A stretch of DNA of 7,026 bases, taken from assembly GCA_903932385.1 (NCBI GenBank), contig CAIZGA010000144.1, forward strand, positions 1 to 7,026, in the 5' to 3' direction. Shown here in pieces: positions 1-5,683 of this stretch. Under the pieces are notes generated by a model. It had not been told where the DNA came from and did not search any database. It saw nothing but the letters and a program-made list of their open reading frames with translations. Source of the DNA: an uncultured Acidobacteriota bacterium. GTDB lineage: Bacteria > Acidobacteriota > Terriglobia > Terriglobales > Acidobacteriaceae. How positions within the stretch are numbered: position 1 is the first letter of the stretch; every line of letters begins with the position of its first letter. The translations under genes were made by a program, and so were the position numbers.

Positions 1-1052
1 GCCGCCGCATACACGGCAAAATTTCCAGCATTCTGTGCCGCGGGGTCATGCTCCAGCGATTGATACTCCGTCAACGCATCGCTGTATTGCTTGGCGGCAA
101 ACAACGCATCGGCACGAAACTTTCGTTCGGCCACGCTCAGCGAATCGCCCATCGCATGCAGTTGCTGATTCGCACCGCCGGCTTCTACGCTCAACGGCTG
201 CACCGCTACCAGCTTGTGATACAGCGAAATGGCCTGCGCGCGATTCCCTGCTGCCTGATTGGCCCGCGCTTCGGTGTAGAGAAATTCCGCCTGGCCGGCA
301 ACCCACTGGTTGTCATACGGTGCCAGCGTTCGCAATGCAGACGGAGCATCGCTCAACATCAGGTAGGCTTCCGCCAACTTCACCGGCGCATTTGCATAGA
401 AGATGCTCTGCCGATGGCGCGTGTTGAAATTGAGTAGCAACGTGACGGCATCGGCGGCATGTCCATCCTGCAGAGCCGCCTGGGCACCCAGATACTCAGC
501 ATAATCATTCAGAACTGTCGTCTTGGTGCGCGCCAGTTGGAAGGCGTTGTATGCCTCGGTGTATTGCTTGTCCTGAAAATATGCATGGCCAACGGCCAGC
601 CAAGCCGCGGCGGACGCCTCGCCGGTATGCGTATGCGCGTAATGCAACACGCCGTCATACGCAGCGGTGGAACGTGACGCCATCAACTGCTGTGCCATCG
701 GCCGCAGCTCCGCAGAGGCGGCAAACGCCGTGTGTTGCGGACTGGCATGCCGCACCACAGTCTTCTGCGCCGCCGTCTTCTTCACCGTTGTTTTCTTCGC
801 TGCGCTGGGATGCGTTGCACTCTTCGTCGAATTCGACTTCGTGCTGGAATTTGCACTGGTCTGTGCAGCCGCTGTTCCACCATGCATCGCCAACAATGCA
901 GCCAGAGTCACGGCCACAGCAGCTCGACGGCAACGCGAACCGGTACGCAATCCAGCCGCGCTGGCTGCTGTCTGCACTCGAAGAGGTAATAGATACAACA
1001 TGGGCATCGTGGGCACTGAGCGGGATGTGGGAAGGCTCAGTACGCTCCTCAT
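1..1052 (-). CDS. Exported Slt-like protein (probable soluble lytic transglycosylase), N-terminal part, cut by left edge
   Basis: Reading leftward from ATG at 1052, an open frame of 350 codons reaches the window edge without a stop. Residues 42-63 form a signal peptide: two arginines, a hydrophobic stretch AVAVTLAALLAM, then GGTAAA before Q64. Residues 65-105 are a Ser/Thr/Lys-rich linker (AAKKTTVKKTAAQKT at 84-98). From about 115 the chain is helical and TPR-like, for example WLAVGHAYFQDKQYTEAYNAF (151-171, less its last residue or two) and later YAEYLGAQAAL. This pattern resembles the superhelical N-terminal domain of Slt-type murein transglycosylases, which cleave peptidoglycan glycan strands in the periplasm. 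The catalytic domain would lie beyond the left edge, so the enzymatic call is inferred and a plain TPR protein remains possible. The start at 1052 is preferred because GGAAGAG lies 8 nt upstream; in-frame ATGs at 1007 and 1001 have no ribosome site. The gene is divergent from the sigma operon. Confidence 0.72.
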   Translation of the reverse strand, partial: MRSVLSLPTSRSVPTMPMLYLLPLRVQTAASAAGLRTGSRCRRAAVAVTLAALLAMHGGTAAAQTSANSSTKSNSTKSATHPSAAKKTTVKKTAAQKTVVRHASPQHTAFAASAELRPMAQQLMASRSTAAYDGVLHYAHTHTGEASAAAWLAVGHAYFQDKQYTEAYNAFQLARTKTTVLNDYAEYLGAQAALQDGHAADAVTLLLNFNTRHRQSIFYANAPVKLAEAYLMLSDAPSALRTLAPYDNQWVAGQAEFLYTEARANQAAGNRAQAISLYHKLVAVQPLSVEAGGANQQLHAMGDSLSVAERKFRADALFAAKQYSDALTEYQSLEHDPAAQNAGNFAVYAA

Positions 1053-1296
1053 TAACTTTACTCTTCCAGCTTCCCCCGGCGGTAGGCTCTGTTGCCCTGC
1101 CGAACCATCGTCGTCATATCGGAATCTATCCCGGCTGCCTGGGAGGCGCTGAGCCAGCCACTTTCCCTGCCGCCCAGCCTCCGATACTATTGCCATAGCG
1201 GTATTCCCACCCAGTCTGGACCTGCACCCCCACCCCGGTCGGGAACCCTCGCTGGACGTACTGCAAAACGAAGGCGAATTTTTGCGACTCTGAGCC
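1053..1296. other. Divergent intergenic region between the Slt-like gene and the sigma operon
   Basis: This 244-bp spacer should carry promoters for both directions. I see no convincing coding sequence. An in-frame TGA at 1291-1293 blocks upstream extension of the sigma gene. TACTAT at 1185-1190, 17 nt after TTTCCC (1162-1167), is only a weak sigma-70-like pair. GGAACC at 1242-1247 resembles an ECF -35 element, but no CGTC-like -10 sits 16-17 nt downstream. Neither is annotated as a promoter. Confidence 0.6.
1061..1067 (-). promoter_or_regulatory. Ribosome binding site of the Slt-like gene
   Basis: The minus strand reads GGAAGAG, then TAAAGTTA (8 nt), then ATG at 1052. This site favours the 1052 start over the in-frame ATGs at 1007 and 1001, and gives the preprotein an unusually long, roughly 43-residue region before the hydrophobic core. 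Confidence 0.55.
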
Positions 1297-1923
1297 ATGG
1301 CCACCATCCAATCCACAGGAGCGGAAGAAGTGCACCCTGATGTTGCCCTGGTCGCGCGTGTGCGCGACGGCGACACTCATGCGTTTGAGCAGTTGGTGCG
1401 CCAGTATGACCGTCAGGTGTTTCGCATTGCGCAGCATATTACGCAAAACCGCGAAGACGCCGAGGACATCGTTCAGGACGCATTTCTGAAGGCCTATGAA
1501 AAGCTGGACCAGTTCCAGGGGAATTCGAAGTTTTCCACCTGGCTGATCCGCATCGCCGTCAATGAGAGCCTAATGCGTCTGCGCAAACGCAAGAACGCAC
1601 GCACTGTCTCCATGGACGAAGATGTGCAGACTGACGAAGGCTTCATCCCGCGCGATTTCGCCGACTGGAGCCCGAACCCGGAGCAGCAATTCGGCCAGTC
1701 TGAACTGGCAGATATTCTGCGCAAGACCATACAGGGCCTGCCCGAAGGCTTCCGCTCTGTCTTTGTCCTGCGCGATGTGGAGAATCTCTCCACGGAAGAA
1801 ACGGCGGAGATGCTCGGGTTGAGCGTCCCTGCTGTGAAATCGCGATTGTTGCGGGCGCGCCTGCAACTCCGCGAACGGCTTAGCCGGCATTTTAAGCAAG
1901 CGAAGGGAGCGCCTGAAAAATGA
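1297..1923 (+). CDS. ECF-type RNA polymerase sigma factor (RpoE-like)
   Basis: This 208-residue protein is a two-domain alternative sigma factor that directs RNA polymerase to a stress or envelope regulon. Region 2 spans about residues 26-98 and holds the usual run DAEDIVQDAFLKAYEKL (54-70), then the FSTWLIRIAVNESLMRLRKRK segment for -10 binding and melting (79-99). A variable linker (100-136) leads to region 4 (137-195), with helix-turn-helix LSTEETAEMLGLSVPAVKSR (164-183) for -35 recognition. Regions 1.1 and 3 are absent, as expected for ECF members. The start is uncertain: ATG at 1297 has little ribosome-site support, whereas in-frame GTG at 1330 (residue 12) follows AGGAG by 8 nt and would give 197 residues. 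The TGA overlaps the anti-sigma start, implying coupled translation and control by that partner. The target regulon cannot be read from this window. Confidence 0.95.
   Translation: MATIQSTGAEEVHPDVALVARVRDGDTHAFEQLVRQYDRQVFRIAQHITQNREDAEDIVQDAFLKAYEKLDQFQGNSKFSTWLIRIAVNESLMRLRKRKNARTVSMDEDVQTDEGFIPRDFADWSPNPEQQFGQSELADILRKTIQGLPEGFRSVFVLRDVENLSTEETAEMLGLSVPAVKSRLLRARLQLRERLSRHFKQAKGAPEK
1317..1321 (+). promoter_or_regulatory. Ribosome binding site supporting an internal GTG start of the sigma gene
   Basis: AGGAG is followed by an 8-nt spacer and then GTG at 1330, in frame with the sigma factor. The upstream ATG at 1297 has only a distant purine stretch (AAGGCGAA, 1271-1278). Residues 1-11 before the GTG carry no part of the sigma fold, so this site may mark the true start. 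Confidence 0.45.
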
Positions 1924-2177
1924 CTTGTAAAGAGTTTCTGGCGCAGTTAACGGATTATTTTGACGGCAAACTCGCGGCCGACCTGGAGGCCGAAGTCCGA
2001 ACTCATATGGGCAAATGCGGCCACTGCGAAGTCGTCGTGAACACCACCCGCAAGACCATTGAGGTCTACCGCAACAATGAGGTTTATGAGATTTCCCCCT
2101 CATTGCGCGAACGCCTCTGTGCCGCCATCATGAGTAAATGCAAGGGCAAGAAACCCGGCTGCTCCAGCGAAGAATAA
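1920..2177 (+). CDS. Soluble ZAS-family anti-sigma factor (zf-HC2 zinc finger)
   Basis: This 85-residue protein probably binds and silences the sigma factor encoded just upstream. It carries the ZAS signature H29-x3-C33-x2-C36, with C3 placed 26 residues before the histidine. That spacing matches the zinc ligands C11, H37, C41 and C44 of Streptomyces RsrA, a redox-sensing anti-sigma factor. There is no hydrophobic segment, so it should act in the cytoplasm rather than relay a signal across the membrane. Three more cysteines (C67, C74, C81) are spaced every seventh residue in a basic C-terminal tail. The start ATG overlaps the sigma stop as ATGA (1920-1923), and GGGAG lies 10 nt upstream (1905-1909), so translation is likely coupled for balanced amounts. 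Redox sensing is inferred; zinc binding and the anti-sigma role are well supported by motif and position. Confidence 0.9.
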   Translation: MTCKEFLAQLTDYFDGKLAADLEAEVRTHMGKCGHCEVVVNTTRKTIEVYRNNEVYEISPSLRERLCAAIMSKCKGKKPGCSSEE

Positions 2178-2188
2178 ACTAAACACCC

Positions 2189-2503
2189 ATGCGAACGCAT
2201 CGTACGAGTGTTGAACACAGAGTCCGCGTCACTGACCCGAAGTTGACCCGCAAACGCGGTCTTCTGACACACCCCGGCAGCCTGATACTCGCCGCTGCCG
2301 CACTCACCTACACTGCCTATATTTTCGGATACATTCCCCAGGACATGCCCGACAAGTTCTTCGGCTACTTCAGCAACCGACACGATCTAGTCGTCGGTCA
2401 GGGCGGCATGTTTGTTGAAGTCGCACTTGGTGTCGGCGCACTGCTGGTCGTCTATACCTTCGTGATGCCGATTCTCCGCTACAGCCGCCGCCGCCGCAGA
2501 TAG
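2189..2503 (+). CDS. Small two-helix membrane protein of unknown function
   Basis: I do not recognise a family for this 104-residue protein. It has a basic N-terminus (1-24), a hydrophobic helix at about 31-49 (SLILAAAALTYTAYIFGYI), a short loop with charged residues (51-75), a second helix at about 76-97 (VEVALGVGALLVVYTFVMPIL) and a tail of five consecutive arginines. The positive-inside rule places both ends in the cytoplasm. It starts 11 nt after the anti-sigma stop and is followed by a terminator, so it is probably the third gene of the sigma operon. Codon use rich in third-position G/C supports real coding. No clear ribosome site precedes the ATG, so the exact start is uncertain. A role in signalling to the sigma/anti-sigma pair is possible only by position. 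Confidence 0.75.
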   Translation: MRTHRTSVEHRVRVTDPKLTRKRGLLTHPGSLILAAAALTYTAYIFGYIPQDMPDKFFGYFSNRHDLVVGQGGMFVEVALGVGALLVVYTFVMPILRYSRRRRR

Positions 2504-2529
2504 AAAGTCCAGAAAATTTCTTCAGCTAT

Positions 2530-2571
2530 AAAAAATGACCGGCGCACTCAACGTGCATCCGGTCATTTTTT
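2530..2571. terminator. Bidirectional intrinsic terminator
   Basis: AAAAAATGACCGG (2530-2542) pairs exactly with CCGGTCATTTTTT (2559-2571), and an inner GCAC/GTGC helix (2544-2547 with 2553-2556) closes a 5-nt loop. The stem has a T run after it on the plus strand and, by symmetry, on the minus strand. It lies 26 nt after the membrane-protein stop and 12 nt beyond the protease stop, so it can end both convergent units. Confidence 0.93.
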
Positions 2572-2583
2572 GATGCGCAGCGT

Positions 2584-3906
2584 TTAGTTATTGCGGCGAT
2601 TCAATGTCGGGCGGTCATCGCCACTCTGCCCGTTTCCGTCATTGTTCGGGTCAGAGGTGGAAGTGCGGCGCAACGTTGGCGTTGAGTTGCCTTTGCCGTC
2701 TGTGGTCGGCCGCTTGTTTTCCAGCCTCGCCAGTCGCGCCTTCACATCATCAAACTCTGAAGTCGTCACTACATAGTCAGGCCGCGCCGGCATGATGGTG
2801 GCAATTTCATTCTCAGACCGCTTGATGCGTTCCGCCGTCTGCGGGTGCGTGGAAAAGGCCTTGGCCAGCGCGCCCGGCTTGTGTTTCTCCAGCGCCTCCA
2901 GCTTTTCAAAGATGGTGATAAACGCCTGAGGATCGTATCCCGCGCGGTACATGTACTGCAGGCCCAGCCAATCGGCCTGCGTCTCAAAATCGCGCGAGAA
3001 CTGCAGGAAGGTAATCGGTATGGCAAGCTGCGCCGCTTCATAGATGCCGTATCCGGTCCACGTGCCGTAAGTCATTATCATCAACGGCACCATGCCGATT
3101 TGCGCGTAATACATGCGCGTCATTTCGCGTGCCGCATGGTGTGCACAAACGTGTGCCGTCTCATGCGCCATAACGCCGGCCAATTCAGCCTCTTCATCCG
3201 CTGCCAGAATCAGGCCGGAATTGACGTAAAAATATCCACCCGGAAGCGCGAAGGCGTTGATTTCATCGGTGTCAATTACCTTGATGGTGAACGGCACTTT
3301 GCAATCAGAATTCTTCACAATGTTCTGGCCGATGCGGTTTACATACTCGGTCACCACCGGGTCGTTGACCAGTTTCACCGTCTTTTCCACTTCCAGCGAA
3401 TACTGTTTGCCGGTGGAGATTTCCCAGTTGGTGCTGAACCAGTTGCCCACACCGCGCCCGCCGATGTTGCGTGTGCCGGCAGCATTCACATCATCTTCGC
3501 TGCCGGTTTTGATGTGCGTGTCCAACCGGTCGCCCGGCGACGGAATGTCTTCAGGCTTCACATCCGAGGTGGCATCGTCCGTCTTGCTGGCATCCGGCTT
3601 GGCATCGCCCGAAGTCGGCTTCTTGTCGGTAGAAATGGTTGGGTTCGTCGAAGCTGGCGTCGTTGAATTCGTTGTCGAGTTGGGAGTCGTGGGGCCAGGT
3701 GTCGCAGTGCTGGTATTTGCAGTGTTCGTATTGGAACCGCTGGTCGATGTTGGAGTCGGTGGCGTGGATGTTGTCGAGCCTGTCTGGGCCAGCGTCAACG
3801 ACGGAACAGCCAGCATCAGCGCAAGGCCGCAGAGGCCACTGACAGCCATTCTGCCCATCGCCCGCTCATCGCCAAAAATCATTTTGCCGGTTCCCTGAAT
3901 TCGCAT
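2584..3906 (-). CDS. Exported M48-family zinc metalloprotease (BepA/YfgC-like catalytic domain)
   Basis: This 440-residue protein is a periplasmic zinc endopeptidase, probably in envelope protein quality control. The signal peptide core is at about 20-35, with likely cleavage after LTLA (37-40). Residues 41-125 are a disordered Ser/Thr/Pro/Asn-rich stretch. The catalytic domain (about 145-365) has HETAH at 248-252 (zinc ligands H248 and H252, catalytic E249), a further H257, and DFETQAD at 306-312 supplying the third ligand E308. INAFALPGGYFYVNSGL (216-232) is the typical M48 segment ahead of the active site, and H354 in FSTHP is also conserved. A hydrophobic stretch at 270-300 may contact membrane. 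The TPR half of E. coli BepA is missing; a polar tail (396-440) replaces it. There is no lipobox cysteine. GGAGG lies 7 nt before the start. The exact substrate is unknown. Confidence 0.93.
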   Translation of the reverse strand: MRIQGTGKMIFGDERAMGRMAVSGLCGLALMLAVPSLTLAQTGSTTSTPPTPTSTSGSNTNTANTSTATPGPTTPNSTTNSTTPASTNPTISTDKKPTSGDAKPDASKTDDATSDVKPEDIPSPGDRLDTHIKTGSEDDVNAAGTRNIGGRGVGNWFSTNWEISTGKQYSLEVEKTVKLVNDPVVTEYVNRIGQNIVKNSDCKVPFTIKVIDTDEINAFALPGGYFYVNSGLILAADEEAELAGVMAHETAHVCAHHAAREMTRMYYAQIGMVPLMIMTYGTWTGYGIYEAAQLAIPITFLQFSRDFETQADWLGLQYMYRAGYDPQAFITIFEKLEALEKHKPGALAKAFSTHPQTAERIKRSENEIATIMPARPDYVVTTSEFDDVKARLARLENKRPTTDGKGNSTPTLRRTSTSDPNNDGNGQSGDDRPTLNRRNN

Positions 3907-3913
3907 TGCTGAA

Positions 3914-3918
3914 CCTCC
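3914..3918 (-). promoter_or_regulatory. Ribosome binding site of the M48 protease gene
   Basis: The minus strand reads GGAGG, then TTCAGCA (7 nt), then ATG at 3906. This strong site fixes the start ahead of the internal methionines at residues 9, 17 and 20. Confidence 0.8.
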
Positions 3919-3980
3919 ACAAGTACCCGCCCTGCGTCCTCAGGCACACTTCTTCCTGATTACAGGGCTATCCATCTCTT

Positions 3981-4006
3981 AGACGATAGTATGCGCCAAA
4001 TCGTCT
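3981..4006. repeat. 7-bp inverted repeat overlapping the candidate protease promoter
   Basis: AGACGAT (3981-3987) is the exact reverse complement of ATCGTCT (4000-4006), with 12 nt between the arms. One arm covers the -10-like hexamer and the other touches the -35-like hexamer, as a dimeric regulator's operator might. A chance repeat of this size is quite possible. Confidence 0.3.
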
Positions 4007-4011
4007 GCCAA
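3983..4011 (-). promoter_or_regulatory. Candidate sigma-70-type promoter for the M48 protease gene
   Basis: The minus strand has TTGGCA (4011-4006), a 17-nt spacer, then TATCGT (3988-3983), which match the -35 and -10 consensus at 5/6 and 4/6. It lies in the 126-bp gap between the glycosyltransferase stop and the protease start and would give a leader of about 70 nt. The -35 box doubles as one arm of a hairpin, so this is a candidate only. Confidence 0.35.
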
Positions 4012-4023
4012 CGCTTTTGGCAG
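4005..4023 (-). terminator. Hairpin just after the glycosyltransferase gene, weak or partial terminator
   Basis: CTGCCAA (4005-4011) and TTGGCAG (4017-4023) form a perfect 7-bp stem with a 5-nt loop, 9 nt after the stop codon. The minus-strand sequence after the stem is ACGATTTGG, with no proper T run. It may stabilise the 3' end or pause polymerase rather than terminate it efficiently. Confidence 0.4.
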
Positions 4024-4032
4024 CGGGATGGC

Positions 4033-5592
4033 TTATGGTTTGAAATTCACGGCTACCAGATCGCCCTGCACAGCGCTCCCCAGCGGCGTAACCCGCACGT
4101 GCGAGGCCGCCAATGCCTGATCCGTCCAGTCCCAGCCGGAATGGTAGAGCAGCAGCAAGTGTTCGCCGGGTTGCGCCTGAATCTGCTGCCACGCGGCGGT
4201 TTTCTCGCTGGTAAATGACTGCATGTGCAATGCTGTCAATGAGTTAGTGTCACGCATCCGCCAGCGGAGTTCTTCATCGCTGGAATACAGCAGTGCTAGC
4301 CGGGAGCGAATTTCCGGGTCCGGCTCATAGTACGCAGCCTCAGAATAGCTGCCAAAGTTCTGAATATAAAGAGTTTGCGTCGGGGTCGCCAGCAAAGCCG
4401 CCTTCTGTGTCGGCGAGAAAAACAGCGAAGCCATCTGCTGCTGCGTGACTTTGCTTTCCCACTGAATGCGAGCCGCTGCGATGGTTGCAATCGCAATGCA
4501 GAGCAACAGCGGCAGCAGCCGGGCTGCGGTCTTGTTGCGGAAAATTGGCGTCAGGGTGATGGCCAGAATCGGGGCGATGCCGACCATGGCTCCGAGCATG
4601 TAGCGAACTTCGTAGGAGTGCAGCACATGCGCCATTAGGTAGCCGAGAAACGGCAGCGCTGCCAGCACCACCAGAAAAACAATCTCTTCATTCAGGATTT
4701 CCACGGAGCGTTTGCGAATCTGCCGTACGTAGCCCAGCACCAGCAGCACCGCGAAGAGCACAAACAGCATCGCCAGCATTCGCTGCAGCGTCATGGAAAA
4801 GTTGGTGTAATCCACAAAAAACGCGCGGTAGGCCTGGGTAATGGCATGCCCTGTAGCGCTGCCGCTGGTGTAGTAGTGCTGATGAAACACCGCAGCGGCG
4901 CGGGCAAAGGGCAGCGTGAAAACAATGCCCGCCATGCCTACGATGATGGCGACAACCACCGGCACATCCACACGCCGATGTGCAATGCTGCGGTAGAGTT
5001 CCGCACCGCACAACGGCGCCAGCAGCAGGATGGCGAAATAATGCGTGTTGAACGCGATGGCAATTCCCGCAGCCAATATCAGTAAAGTACCGCGTCGATT
5101 TTCCTCTGCGCGAATCGCGTTCTGCCAGTTCAACATCACCAATGCGAACAGACCCAGTAGTAACGCATACGGCCGCGCCTGCACGGCATAGAAAAGCGTT
5201 GCCGTTGCGGCTGGAAACGCCATCGCAAATACGGCCGCAGTCTCCGACGAGAATCGCCGAACGAAACGGTACAGGCAGACTTGCATCAGTAGAAAGCCCA
5301 GCAATGACGGCAAGCGCAACGCAAAAATTTCCGCGTGGTCGCCAAACGCCTTCAGACAAAAATGCACCAACGCGTGATAGAAAATCGGGTCGAGAGAAAT
5401 CGGCGTGTGCAACTGCACCTGCAGCAGTTGATGCAACGTGGCCACGCTGTCGGTCCAGCGCACCAGATACTCATCGTTGTCCAACATGCGGACCGGCGAC
5501 CAGAAAAGAACCGTCGCAGCCGTGACCAGAAGGACAGCAACTGCCGGCAAAGAAATCCAGCGCCGAGATGTGGAGGACGATTGCAACTGCAT
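4033..5592 (-). CDS. Polytopic membrane glycosyltransferase, GT39-like (GT-C fold)
   Basis: This 519-residue integral membrane protein probably transfers a sugar from a lipid-phosphate carrier to a lipid, glycan or protein at the outer face of the cytoplasmic membrane. A first helix at 14-31 is followed by an extracytoplasmic loop with the acidic DNDE motif (38-41), expected in GT-C enzymes near the catalytic site. Family-like landmarks follow: LDPIFYHALVHF (67-78), ALRLPSLLG (91-99), QARPYALLLGL (138-148) and YEVRYMLGA (327-335). I count about eleven hydrophobic helices, the last at 358-375, then a soluble domain of about 140 residues. The start is the first available: an in-frame TAA lies at 5604-5602. 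No strong ribosome site is visible. The donor and acceptor cannot be told from sequence. A terminator separates it from the inositol phosphate synthase gene, and the protease gene follows after 126 bp. Confidence 0.85.
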   Translation of the reverse strand: MQLQSSSTSRRWISLPAVAVLLVTAATVLFWSPVRMLDNDEYLVRWTDSVATLHQLLQVQLHTPISLDPIFYHALVHFCLKAFGDHAEIFALRLPSLLGFLLMQVCLYRFVRRFSSETAAVFAMAFPAATATLFYAVQARPYALLLGLFALVMLNWQNAIRAEENRRGTLLILAAGIAIAFNTHYFAILLLAPLCGAELYRSIAHRRVDVPVVVAIIVGMAGIVFTLPFARAAAVFHQHYYTSGSATGHAITQAYRAFFVDYTNFSMTLQRMLAMLFVLFAVLLVLGYVRQIRKRSVEILNEEIVFLVVLAALPFLGYLMAHVLHSYEVRYMLGAMVGIAPILAITLTPIFRNKTAARLLPLLLCIAIATIAAARIQWESKVTQQQMASLFFSPTQKAALLATPTQTLYIQNFGSYSEAAYYEPDPEIRSRLALLYSSDEELRWRMRDTNSLTALHMQSFTSEKTAAWQQIQAQPGEHLLLLYHSGWDWTDQALAASHVRVTPLGSAVQGDLVAVNFKP

Positions 5593-5624
5593 GGCATCAT
5601 CTTACGAAGAATTGATTTACGCCG

Positions 5625-5664
5625 GAAAAATAAAACGGCCGGCAGCATATTGCCGCCAGCCGTT
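5625..5664 (-). terminator. Intrinsic terminator after the inositol phosphate synthase gene
   Basis: On the minus strand a stem AACGGC/GCCGTT (5664-5659 with 5639-5634) stacks on an inner CGGCA/TGCCG helix (5655-5651 with 5644-5640). A 3-nt bulge separates the two and a 6-nt loop closes them. A T-rich run, TTTTATTTTT, follows at 5635-5626. The stem lies 20 nt after the stop at 5684 and ends about 30 nt before the glycosyltransferase start. Confidence 0.9.
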
Positions 5665-5683
5665 GGTTTCAAATCTGCAAAAC

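Noticed and set aside
551..1198. 215-codon open frame on the plus strand
   Set aside because: It is antisense to the Slt-like gene; the minus-strand frame has a signal peptide and helical repeats, while this one has no coherent features.
1242..1260. GGAACC followed by CGTA as an autoregulated ECF promoter for the sigma operon
   Set aside because: The gap between the two elements is about 10 nt, whereas ECF promoters need about 16-17 nt.
2845..3666. 273-codon open frame on the plus strand
   Set aside because: It lies wholly antisense to the M48 protease gene, whose motifs are unambiguous, and its translation shows no recognisable domain.
3560..3790. Repetitive Ser/Thr/Asn/Pro codons in the protease gene as a possible tandem repeat array
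   Set aside because: The bases show biased composition but no constant unit length; it is a low-complexity linker within a continuous reading frame.
4688..5359. 223-codon Cys- and Gly-rich open frame on the minus strand
   Set aside because: It is a frame-shifted shadow of the membrane glycosyltransferase, which has a continuous hydrophobic helix pattern in the other frame.
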